64,000 nucleotides of DNA, taken from Mimachlamys varia (lineage: Eukaryota > Mollusca > Bivalvia > Pectinida > Pectinidae). Shown here one piece after another: positions 50,801 through 58,144 of the stretch. Made by a program: the position numbers and the translations under genes. The notes below the pieces were generated by a model. It was given only the letters and a program-made list of their open reading frames with translations. It was not told the DNA's origin and ran no database searches. The DNA lies in assembly GCA_947623455.1 (NCBI GenBank), contig OX392532.1:45015058-45079057 (forward strand), written 5' to 3'. The first letter of the stretch is position 1. Every line of letters starts with the position of its first letter.

Positions 50801-53800
50801 ACAAGTATTTGTTACTTTGTAGGTACTGTAGGAACAGTATTATAAACTGGTATTTGTTACTTTGTAGGTACTGTTGGTACAGTATTATAAACTGGTATTT
50901 GTTACTTTGTAGGTACTGTTGGTACAGTATTAAACTGGTATTTGTTACTTTGTAGGTACTGTTGGTACAGTATTAAACTAGTATTTGTTACTTTGTAGGT
51001 ACTGTTGGTACAGTATTAAACTGGTACTTGTTACTTTGTAGGTACTGTTGGTACAGTATTAAACTGGTACTTGTTACTTTGTAGGTACTGTTGGTACAGT
51101 ATTAAACTAGTACTTGTTACTTTGTAGGTACTGTTGGTACAGTATTAAACTAGTATTTGTTGCTTTGTAGGTACTGTTGGTACAGTATTATAAACTGGTA
51201 TTTGTTACTTTGTAGGTACTGTTGGTACAGTATTAAACTGGTATTTGTTACTTTGTAGGTACTGTTGGAACAGTATTAAACTGGTACTTGTTACTTTGTA
51301 GGTACTATTGGTACAGTATTAAACTGGTATTTGTTACTTTGTAGGTACTGTTGGTACAGTATTATAAACTGGTATTTGTTACTTTGTAGGTACTGTTGGT
51401 ACATTATTATAAACTGGTATTTGTTACTTTGTAGGTACTGTTGGTACAGTATTATAAACTAGTATTTGTTACTTTGTAGGTACTGTTGGTACAGTATTAT
51501 AAACTGGTATTTGTTACTTTGTAGGTACTGTAGGAACAGTATTAAACTGGTATTTGTTACTTTGTTGGTACTGTTGGTACAGTATTATAAACTGGTATTT
51601 GTAACTTTGTAGGTACTGTTGGTACAGTATTAAACTGGTATTTGTTACTTTGTAGGTACTGTTGGTACAGCTAAAACAGTTTTGTATGAGATATGTGACA
51701 ACACAAACCAAGCCCTTGGGATGTCAATTATATCTGTGGCCTGGGGGGCTGGTATTGTGCTAGGTCCTACTGCAGGAGGTATGTAAAACATTTTGTATTT
51801 TGAAATCCTCATATATAATGTATTAAGGGCACATGACACAGGTACCAGGGTAAGTGAGGGAATATTATGTAACATTTATGAGCTCATCTTGTCAAGAAAG
51901 GCTTAGTGTGCTTGTTCCATGGTGCTGCGTCAGTCGTCTTTCCTTCTCTCAGTTCGTGCGTATCTTCGATATACAATATTGAGCTCATCTGGTCTGGCGT
52001 GGGTCATCTTTTTGTGTGTCGATCATCTGTTTGTACAAATATGTCCTTAAACAGTTCTTGTTATCACTATTTTTGGAGAAGTACTGGATAAATCAGTCTA
52101 AAATTGCATATGTAAGTTCCCCTTGATGCCTACTAGAGTTTTGCATATTTCATTTTCTGACAAATCTGACACCTTTGCAGACTTGACTATTGAGTCATAA
52201 CTTTTAAACGGTTGAGATCCCCAGCCAAAAACTATATATACAGTTAATATTGCTGAGCATAAGGAGACAATCACAAATGTTATTTTAGATTTGACCCCAG
52301 GAACTCTACCAAACCCTTGCAGACTTCTTGAGTCATAACTTTTACACAATTGAGGCCTCAACCCCAAAACTATATACAATTGCTGAGCATAAAAACCCAA
52401 TCACAAATATGATTTTAGATTTGACCCCAGAGTCTGCCACGCCCTTGCAGACTTAACTATTGAGTCATAACTTTTTAAAAGGTTGAGATCCCCACCCCAA
52501 AACTATATATACAATTGTTGGGCAAAGAGAGACAATGACAATCATGATATTTGATTCAGTTTCGGGTTCTGCTGGACATAAAAGACAAACACAATCATAA
52601 TGATGTTAGCATTAATGTTTGGTCTGGCACAACCACACTGATCAGTTGAACTTGAAAACAGATGAGATACCAACCAATTAACCAAACTTTTAATTTATAC
52701 TGATATACATATATGCTTCAACAATTGGCCTTTAGGTCTGTCCCTGTCCATAGGATCTTTTTGGAAAATATTTTACCATGATTACCTAGATACCAATGTA
52801 TCCAGTATCCAGGTGAGTGTACCGGTCCGTTGGACTTCTTGTATTTAGTCAGATGAACATTAAGGCATGTTGGGCCTCTTGTTAAGTATACCCCCTGCAC
52901 CAAAGTTAGGAGGGGTATACTGGAATCAGCTGGTTGTCAGTCCGTCTGTAGACACAACAATGTACTGGCTACTCCTCCTAAACTGCTGAAGGGATTTCAA
53001 CGAAACTTGATGGCAGTAATCCTTATTCATTGTAGATGTGCTTAATCTATATCATGTTAAAAACTTTTTGGTTGCCTTGGTAAATAACCAAGTCATGATA
53101 CTTTATTTTTTGGGCGAAAAGTTTTTCAGACAACTATTAATAAACCTGTGAACTGATTCAAGTTAAACTATACAGGAATGTTAGGGACCATGTGTAAATG
53201 TGTATGCAGGGTATTTTTCTGCAGAAATTTTGGTTGCCATGATAACTAGGTCAAAATACCCAAATTCTTGTGGAACACTAATTTGTCAGCGCAGTTCCAT
53301 CTAGACCTACAAATGTATGAACCGATTTCAACAGAACTACACAGGAATTTAAGGGACTATGTTTAGATATGCATGCAGTTTTTTTTTTTTTTCCCAACAA
53401 ATTTTGTTTGAACTTTTGACAACTCTCCTAACCAGTGAAACAAATTCAATGAAGTTTTGGTTGCCAATGGTAACCAGGTCAGTATAAAGTAAAAACACCT
53501 CGATTTTGGTGGAAAATTTTGGTTTGAAAAATGTTCCTAAACCTGTGAACTAATTTCAATGAAACTACAAAGGAATATTAGCGGCGATATGCAGATGTAC
53601 GTATCTGCATTATGAAAGTTTTTATTGCAGAGGTGTGTGTGTGTGTGTGTGGGGGGGGGGGGGGGTATAAGTTAGCCATTGGTTTACAGCTCTAGTTTAT
53701 ACTGATATGCTTCATCGATTGGTCTTTGGAAAAATATGTGATCATGATTACCTAGATACCAATGTATCTAGGTAAGTGATACACCATGCACTGGGCCTCT

Positions 53801-54762
53801 GTTAGGTCATCTGACCCGAAGCTGTGCGTAAACTTTTCCTTCAAACATCTTTTCAATAATCGAAAAACCCAGGGTGCCGATATTCTGTGGTATGCTTGAA
53901 TGAAGTGCTACCAAGTTTATTCAAATGATTGACTTTGACCTACTTTCAAAGTCACAGGGGTCGAAAATCTTCAAAAAACTTTTCTCAATAACCGTAAGAC
54001 CTGGGGTACTGATTTTTGGCCATGTTGCATACCTGTAGATGGGCGCTACCAAGTTTGTTCAAATGAATGACCTTGACTCCTTTCAAGGTCACAAGGTTCA
54101 AATGTCTTAAAATGTTTCAAACCCCTTTTCTCAGTAAAAGTAAAGGTCCCAGGGTATTCCTATTTTGCTATTTTGCTGAGATAAAGGAAATACCAACTCT
54201 TACAAGGTCACAGGGGTCAAATAATGTAATTTCTTTAAACAACTTCGCAATTACCAACAAACAATTGTATACAGATTGTCAGATGTCCCAGTTAAGGCCT
54301 ATGGGCCTCTTGTTTAACTATTTTTATTCTGTATTCTGGCGACGCCAGATTGACATAATGATGTGACTTCATCATTTGACCTATATTGTTCATTTGTTGT
54401 AAACTACTCTATAAAGAGAATCCCATGGCACTCGTAGGTTTTAATGGCATAGAAAAACCACCACCAACCAACAGTGACTTAACGTGGCAATTGCTCAAAG
54501 TAGTCTTGAACCAGCAACTAGTGCTGGTAATCAAATATCTGTCCCTTTAACCATCATTGACCAATGTGGCCCCAATGTAGATTAGTTTTTTTTTTGTTAC
54601 AGGACTTCTTGCCTCACCAGTGAAACGTTACCCACAATCCTTTACGGCGGATGGCATATTTGGAAAGTTCCCTTATCTTCTTCCAAGCATGATCATCTTT
54701 ATAGTTTGTGTTTTGGTTGATATCCTGGATTTCTTCCTTCTTCCAGAGACACTCAACTCTAA
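2620..54762 (+). CDS. MFS transporter, ZIFL/DHA1-like antiporter (six exons, N-terminal half; gene continues past the window)
   Basis: Joining 2620-2841, 3139-3195, 9037-9119, 26137-26288, 51656-51778 and 54603-54762 gives an uninterrupted frame of 265 codons plus 2 nt; every intron is GT-AG. The protein has a hydrophilic N-terminus (about 60 residues) and six predicted membrane segments (about 67-93, 104-126, 136-153, 155-175, 190-215, 236-258), i.e. the first half of a 12-TM carrier. Seen motifs: motif A (G125, D129, R130, G132, R133, R134) after TM2; motif B (R164, G168, G172) in TM4; antiporter motif C (G204, G208, P209, G212, G213) in TM5; PET 260-262 after TM6. The order and the segment around YEIC and QALG resemble zinc-induced-facilitator-like and DHA1 proteins, which move small solutes or metal chelates against protons across the plasma, vacuolar or lysosomal membrane. 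The substrate cannot be inferred. The C-terminal half is missing; no exon was found in 54763-64000, so intron 6 exceeds 9.2 kb. Confidence 0.88.
3139..3195 (+). CDS. MFS transporter exon 2
   Basis: A 57-nt exon, phase 0 at both ends, coding for residues 75-93 and completing TM1 with the proline-rich FPFLPEMIV end typical of MFS TM1. The acceptor is TATTTCAG and the donor GTG|GTAAGT. The chance of this frame, length and TM1 content all fitting is low, so I am fairly sure despite the small size. Confidence 0.85.
3316..7879 (+). repeat. Intron-2 minisatellite, mixed 31-bp and 20-bp units
   Basis: About 4.6 kb of two interleaved units: a 31-bp form (CTCTGTACCACTGTAATGTA plus CTCACATTAAC) and a 20-bp form lacking CTCACATTAAC (C[TA][CA]TGTACCACTGTAATGTA). 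In 3395-3679 they alternate as a 51-bp higher-order unit. From 4830 to 5300 and from 6760 to 7260 the 20-bp form dominates. The array starts 120 bp after the exon-2 donor and ends in a pearl-like fragment. Similarity to exon 2 is weak (shared CTGTAA), so its origin is unclear. Confidence 0.9.
7880..8090 (+). mobile_element. Fragment of the 145-bp-core pearl-like element
   Basis: Begins abruptly at the end of the minisatellite with AAATCTGTTAAAACTTTTAA, and continues with the family's GAAATACCAAAATGCC, ATGATGTTCGGCTGAAAG and CTTTCAAGGTCA segments. A (TCTG)n tract follows at about 8091-8108. It has neither terminus. Confidence 0.5.
8109..8730 (+). repeat. Degenerate about 150-bp tandem repeat (TE-derived)
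   Basis: Four diverged copies, recognisable by GATGCACATATTGA, CTGAAATTTGGTA, AGATACATCAT and ACGCCCCTTG..CTTAGAAAATTTCC, start near 8141, 8291, 8443 and 8608. The organisation resembles the cores of the other pearl-like elements in the window, but this is a different family. Confidence 0.5.
8731..9036. other. End of intron 2, no recognised repeat
   Basis: Apparently unique sequence leading to the exon-3 acceptor. Open frames of 64 and 78 codons here have no recognisable domain. Confidence 0.4.
9037..9119 (+). CDS. MFS transporter exon 3
   Basis: An 83-nt exon, phase 0 in and phase 2 out, coding for residues 94-120 and two bases of Ser121. It carries the TM1-TM2 loop and most of TM2 (YYAGLVASAVFAGRAVG). 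The acceptor is GTGTTACAG. The donor is GGGGAG|GTAAGA, and about 25 nt downstream the intron turns into a 12-kb array whose unit repeats this junction. Confidence 0.87.
9145..21040 (+). repeat. 12-kb donor-like, G-rich satellite in intron 3
   Basis: Two units alternate: a 15-bp unit (GGTATGGGGTGGTAA, giving GGTAAG at each join) and an 18-bp GGTATATGATGGGAGGGG or GGTATATAATGGGAGGGG unit. The array starts about 25 nt after the exon-3 5' splice site. GGTATGGGGTGGTAAG matches the exon-3/intron-3 junction GCTGTGGGGAGGTAAG at 13 of 16 bases, and individual units (10899-10914; 18793-18808) match at 14. The 18-bp unit resembles the next intron bases (TATATGATAAGAGGGG at 9143-9158). A 3,399-bp higher-order duplication is present: rare variants at 11571, 13254 and 14456 recur at 14970, 16653 and 17855. 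The very long minus-strand open frames exist only because unit lengths are multiples of three. Confidence 0.92.
21461..22019. other. Unassigned part of intron 3
   Basis: No exon or tandem repeat is visible. It contains a short local repetition (AGCACTTGCGTAGC near 21478-21510) and may be part of the composite element. Confidence 0.3.
22974..23815. mobile_element. hAT-like non-autonomous element (842 bp), nested
   Basis: The ends CAGGGTTCAC and GTGAACCCTG are perfect 10-bp inverted repeats. The target TGATTG is duplicated (22968-22973 and 23816-23821) inside a 157-bp core unit whose uninterrupted copies read CTGATTGGAAATCAG, so the empty site is known. CAGGG ends are typical of hAT elements; the 6-bp duplication is shorter than the usual 8. 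Small open frames on both strands at 23355-23685 show no transposase motif. Confidence 0.7.
25413..25576. repeat. Long foldback hairpin, about 54-bp arms
   Basis: Left arm 25413-25466 and right arm 25523-25576 are near-perfect reverse complements (TATAAGGATTGTACCTCAT against ATGAGGTACAATCCTTATA; GTATGCCCGCAGTTGG against CCAACTGCGGGCATAC) around a 56-bp spacer. It could be a MITE or a transcribed hairpin. It lies in intron 3 on the sense strand. Confidence 0.7.
25577..26119 (+). mobile_element. TE tail abutting the exon-4 acceptor
   Basis: The last 60 bases (AAGAACAAATGAAAATCATT to the hairpin-like GATTCCTCTGGGATC and TCTTGT, ending 26119) match the element tail at 150-230. The body includes GC-richer sequence around 25855-25990. 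The left boundary is not defined and may include the foldback at 25413-25576. Confidence 0.45.
26137..26288 (+). CDS. MFS transporter exon 4
   Basis: A 152-nt exon, phase 2 in and phase 1 out, coding for residues 121-172 in part. It holds the end of TM2, the motif A loop (WGWLSDRYGRRP), TM3 and TM4 with motif B (RFLTGLANG, the last Gly split by the intron). An internal GACAG|GTATGG looks like a donor but is read through, because the motif A arginine and the following frame continue. The acceptor is TATTTTCAG and the donor AATG|GTAAAT. The tail of a transposable element ends only 17 nt upstream of the acceptor. Confidence 0.9.
26376..26901. mobile_element. piggyBac-like MITE, 526 bp
   Basis: The inverted termini CTCTTTCCGTAC and GTACGGAAAGAG are perfect. 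The left flank is TTAA (26372-26375); the right flank is TTAG, i.e. a TTAA duplication with one change. No coding capacity. It lies in intron 4 just downstream of exon 4. Confidence 0.6.
26902..27213. other. Unique intron-4 sequence
   Basis: No repeat or exon recognised between the MITE and the start of the splice-acceptor array. Confidence 0.4.
27214..51655 (+). repeat. 24-kb tandem array of 3'-splice-site units in intron 4
   Basis: Units of 45 bp (with ATTATAAACT) or 43 bp (with ATTAAACT) share GGTATTTGTTACTTTGTAG followed by GTACTGTTGGTACAG. Dividing the length by 44 gives roughly 530 copies. The array runs unbroken, except for the MITE at 47667-48598, into the real exon-5 acceptor. Each unit carries a possible branch region (TTAAAC or TATAAAC), a T-rich tract, TAG, and then exon-like bases. 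Higher-order duplications: 3,323 bp (AGGTACTTTTGCTAC at 34941 and 38264), 6,033 bp (40300 and 46333) and 1,589 bp (TGTACGTAC at 42792 and 44381). Plus-strand open frames of 63-93 codons across 45-bp units are artefacts of the period. Confidence 0.95.
47667..48598. mobile_element. Tc1/mariner-like MITE, 932 bp, inserted in the array
   Basis: The ends CAGTTGTGGTATCGCACAAC and GTTGTGCGATCCCACAACTG are inverted repeats with one mismatch. The target TA is duplicated (47665-47666; 48599-48600), and removing the element restores a normal 45-bp unit. The subterminal regions are rich in short repeats such as CATCGTGC and TTCGCCCAT. No transposase frame was found. Confidence 0.8.
51656..51778 (+). CDS. 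MFS transporter exon 5
   Basis: A 123-nt exon, phase 1 at both ends, coding for the end of TM4 through TM5 (residues 172-213), with antiporter motif C spanning the junction with exon 6. The donor is GGAG|GTATGT. The acceptor TTTGTTACTTTGTAG and the first 15 exon bases, GTACTGTTGGTACAG, match the unit of the 24-kb array directly upstream. The exon is distinguishable from array units only from base 51671 onward (CTAAAACAG). Confidence 0.9.
51779..51879 (+). other. Start of intron 5
   Basis: Short unique sequence after the exon-5 donor GTATGT. Confidence 0.4.
51880..52883 (+). mobile_element. Pearl-like element(s) in intron 5
   Basis: Begins with ATGAGCTCATCTTGTC, resembling the 5' ends of this class (a second similar start lies at about 51982). 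The core has about three units of the roughly 145-bp family also seen at 24700-25050 (ACTATTGAGTCATAACTTTT, GATTTTAGATTTGACCCCAG). Two tails follow: GTCCGTTGGAC with TTCTTGT (to 52842) and TGTTGGGCC with TCTTGTT (52877-52883). Two elements are probably nested. Confidence 0.5.
52884..53697 (+). mobile_element. Interspersed repeat with GTATACCCCCTGCACC-like start
   Basis: From AGTATACCCCCTGCACC to a (GT)n-(G)n tract at 53635-53665 and GTATAAGTTAGCC. The interior has three diverged repeats built on GAACTGATTTCAA..GAAACTACA and TTGGTTGCCATGGTAACCAG-like segments. It separates two similar sequences (52693-52883 and 53697-53803), which suggests insertion or duplication. Class unknown. Confidence 0.4.
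53804..54314 (+). mobile_element. Short pearl-like element
   Basis: Starts AGGTCATCTGACCCGAAGC and GTGCGTAAAC. It has about three core units with GACTTTGACC, TTTCAAGGTCACA and TTTCTCAATAACC, and ends AGGCCTATGGGCC plus TCTTGTT (54308-54314). It lies 290 bp upstream of exon 6. Confidence 0.55.
54603..54762 (+). CDS. MFS transporter exon 6
   Basis: A 160-nt exon, phase 1 in and phase 2 out, coding for the TM5-TM6 loop (residues 214-235, with FGKFPYLLP as in ZIFL proteins), TM6 and the PET motif at 260-262. The acceptor has a ten-T tract then GTTACAG. The donor is CTCTAA|GTAAGT; the next in-frame codon would be TAA, so splicing must occur here. The donor is the first unit of the tandem array in intron 6. 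Confidence 0.9.
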
Positions 54763-56205
54763 GTAAGTAATTCCAAAAATTATACATATCTAGTACATAT
54801 TTTATGTCCTTTTAGTTAGCTGGCTAGGAATAAATTGTATAGTACATATCCTATGTCCTCTTTAGTTAGCTGGCTAGGAATAAATTGTATAGTACATATC
54901 CTATGTCCTCTTTAGTTAGCTGGCTAGGAATAAATTGTATAGTACATATCCTATGTCCTTTTAGTTAGCTGGCTAGGAATAAATTGTATAGTACATATCC
55001 TATGTCCTCTAAGTAAGCTTGCTAGGAATAAATTGTATAGTACATATCCTATGTCCTCTTAGTTAGCCGACTAGGAATAAATTGTATAGTACATATCTTA
55101 TGTCCTCTTAGTTAGCCGACTAGGAATAAATTGTATAGTACATATCCTATGTCCTCTTTAGTTAGCTGGCTAGGAATAAATTGTATAGTACATATCCTAT
55201 GTCCTCTTTAGTTAGCTGGCTAGGAATAAATTGTATAGTACATATCTTATGTCCTCTTTAGTTAGCCGACTAGGAATAAATTGTATAGTACATATCCTAT
55301 GTCCTCTTTAGTTAGCCGACTAGGAATAAATTGTATAGTACATATCTTATGTCCTCTTAGTTAGCCGACTAGGAATAAATTGTATAGTACATATCTTATG
55401 TCCTCTTTAGTTAGCCGACTAGGAATAAATTGTATAGTACATATCCTATGTCCTCTTTAGTTAGCCGACTAGGAATAAATTGTATAGTACATATCCTATG
55501 TCCTCTTTTGTTAGCCGGCTAGGAATAAATTGTATAGTACATATCCTATGTCCTCTTAGTTAGCCGACTAGGAATGAATTGTATAGTACATATCCTATGT
55601 CCTCTTAGTTAGCTGGCTAGGAATGAATTGTATAGTACATATCCTATGTCCTCTTAGTTAGCTGGCTAGGAATGAATTGTATAGTACATATCCTATGTCC
55701 TCTTAGTTAGCTGGCTAGGAATGAATTGTATAGTACATATCTTATGTCCTCTATAGTTAGCCGACTAGGAATAAATTGTATAGTACATATCTTATGTCCT
55801 CTATAGTTAGCCGACTAGGAATAAATTGTATAGTACATATCCTATGTCCTCTTTAGTTAGCCGACTAGGAATAAATTGTATAGTACATATCTTATGTCCT
55901 CTATAGTTAGCCGACTAGGAATAAATTGTATAGTACATATCCTATGTCCTCTTTAGTTAGCTGGCTAGGAATGAATTGTATAGTACATATCCTATGTCCT
56001 CTTAGTTAGCCGACTAGGAATAAATTGTATAGTACATATCCTATGTCCTCTATAGTTAGCCGACTAGGAATAAATTGTATAGTACATATCTTATGTCCTC
56101 TATAGTTAGCCGACTAGGAATAAATTGTATAGTACATATCCTATGTCCTCTTTAGTTAGCTGGCTAGGAATAAATTGTATAGTACATATCCTATGTCCTG
56201 CGGTA
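54763..56205 (+). repeat. 1.4-kb array of about 50-bp units starting at the exon-6 donor
   Basis: About 28 units of 49-51 bp: TTAGTTAGCTGGCTAGGAAT, AAATTGTATAGTACATAT, CCTATGTCCTCT, with GCCGAC or GCTGGC variants. The intron's first 60 bases (CTCTAAGTAAGT .. AGTACATATTTTATGTCC) align to one unit. One unit at about 55005-55016 contains CTCTAAGTAAGC, which repeats the exon-6 donor. Confidence 0.88.
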
Positions 56206-57040
56206 GATTTGACCCAGAATGTATTCAGGAAATTACCGTAAATTACACAAACACTTTGATATTAAACTTGCCACCATGCGATAAACAAACCTTAAATTCA
56301 TTATTGAGGTATTTTCAGGATCATTTACTGAAGAAAGTAAACTGTCATTAACAAAATTGTTCATTTCATCAAGTTTTCACTAGGCCTTAGAATAGTACTA
56401 GTTCTTCTATTGTGAACATAGGCATATTTTTAGAATATGGTTCATGTGTGTTTCCGGTCATGTGCAACGCGTATAAAAACAATATGGATGTGTTCTGTCT
56501 GAGTAAGATGTCGCACTTGATCTTCACTCAATAAAGATGGTTGAAATAACATCGTAGTACACTTATACTGTCACTAGCTGTCAGCTATGTGAGGATGATT
56601 TTCAAGGTACATGTAGTTTCTTTCACCATACTTTGTGAATTGATTTAGTTATAATCACTGAAATTTTGAAACTTGAGAATGAAAAGTAAACTTACAGGTA
56701 ACCAGGTATGGGTCAGGTTGCAAAGGTCGGGTACCCGGAGCTGAAACTTTGTACCCGTGACAGCCCTAGTATTTACCAGGGTTATTATTCCCCCTCCAGG
56801 AAAAAAACTTGTCGAGTTTTCCAAGGGCCGTAATGACTCCTTTACAATTAAATGTATCACTGAGTACCATTCTCGGACCCTACATGGGCGCCATATGTAA
56901 CAGAAGAAGCTAAAGAAAGATCTTACCAGGGTTGCATATATATAGAGGAAGAGTTCTGACAGTGCTGTTGAGTGCAAATCTTTGAATATATTGAAACACA
57001 TTTATTTGCCTTGAATTTCCTGTACGAAAATGTCAGGGTG
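56206..57040. other. Intron-6 sequence without a recognised exon
   Basis: No domain-bearing frame was found. A minus-strand open frame at 56645-57001 (118 codons) has no recognisable motif. The acceptor-like TATTTTCAG at about 56320 is followed, in the required phase, by a stop codon after three codons. Confidence 0.4.
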
Positions 57041-57330
57041 GATTCCTAGTAAATTCCAGGTAGACAGGTAGCAGGAATTTAGGTGGATTCCGTCATAAGA
57101 TTTCTGCATAAAGATATAGTGATGCTTTAGACAGAAAACTCGCAGAAAACGGTCCTTATATGTAAATAATTTATCAGGAATCCACCTAAAATTCTACCTA
57201 AAATCTACCTAAGATTCTAACTGAAATCTACACATAAAAGTCTACCTAAAATCTGTCTAAAATTCTACCAAATATCTACCTAATCTCCATCTAAAATTCT
57301 ACCTAAATTGCTACCTGATATCACCTCAAC
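57041..57330. repeat. CTACCTAAA-type short repeats
   Basis: Diffuse reiteration of TTCTACCTAAA and ATCTACCTAA, with inverted copies (TTTAGGTGG) at the left side. The same motif in both orientations recurs at about 62320-62480, so the two may be parts of one TE family. Confidence 0.4.
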
Positions 57331-57621
57331 TTCATTCAAAGTAAAACAAAAACATAAACTTCCTGTTCCTAATAATAAGCTAATGGAGCTGTTAGTAATG
57401 TATCCCCTTTTAAATACAGGTTATGACCAAAAAGAATCAATAATATACGCATGTATACCTATGCAGTTATAATATTTATGAGTATTATTTCTCAATTATT
57501 TTGAATTTAGTCCAGTCTTTATCTTTTGTGGATCAACAAAACTGATGAGTGATGTATATATCCCAGTATGTTTCAGTAATGAAAATTTCCCCATAATAAA
57601 TTCAAAATAGCAGTTTGTTAA

Positions 57622-58009
57622 AGGCCCAATATACGTAACTTCAGGGAAATTTTCGTGATTCTGAAAAATTCTGAAAAAAAATCAAGTTGATAACCTGCAA
57701 AAATAAGCCTAAAACGAAGAAAACCTGAACGGTACCTAACAAGAAACTCTTGACAAAAAAATCTGAAGAATTGAAAATAATTCAGGTGGGGCCCACTTCA
57801 ACAACAAACTGAAGGTAGAAGACGGTTCGAAATGGACGCGTGTTTACAATTTAATAGCGTGTTTGAACTGCTGCTGTACCGGTAACCGCGAAAGAATTCA
57901 CGGTGAATATTGCTGGTATCAGTTAATCTTAACTAAATCTATAAATATAATAAGTTATTAGGCTTGATTTTCGCTTCAAGTTTTGCCGAAAGTTACGTAT
58001 ATTGGGCCT
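57622..58009. mobile_element. 388-bp MITE with TTAA target duplication
   Basis: AGGCCCAATATACGTAACTT and its exact reverse complement bound the element. TTAA flanks both ends (57618-57621; 58010-58013). TTAA is used by piggyBac and Kolobok elements. There is no coding capacity. Confidence 0.72.
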
Positions 58010-58144
58010 TTAACAACTTGATTCTGGACTGATAATTGCCACATTTCAATTCCCAGCTGATTGTACATTTATCTATAACACATTTGCTAAACCCAAGCTT
58101 AACTTTCTATTCAAATCAGTTGACCTAATTGAACTAAAGAAATA

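Noticed and set aside
27658..50955. Repeated plus-strand frames with LLLCRYCWYSIINWY motif
   Set aside because: Simple translations of consecutive 45-bp units; each ends where a 43-bp unit shifts the frame.
27214..51655. CRISPR array
   Set aside because: Regular spacing is present, but units are head-to-tail without unique spacers, and the host is eukaryotic with spliced genes.
56311..56400. Candidate exon 7 after TATTTTCAG at about 56320
   Set aside because: In the phase required by exon 6 the sequence gives a stop after three codons and lacks a TM7-like segment.
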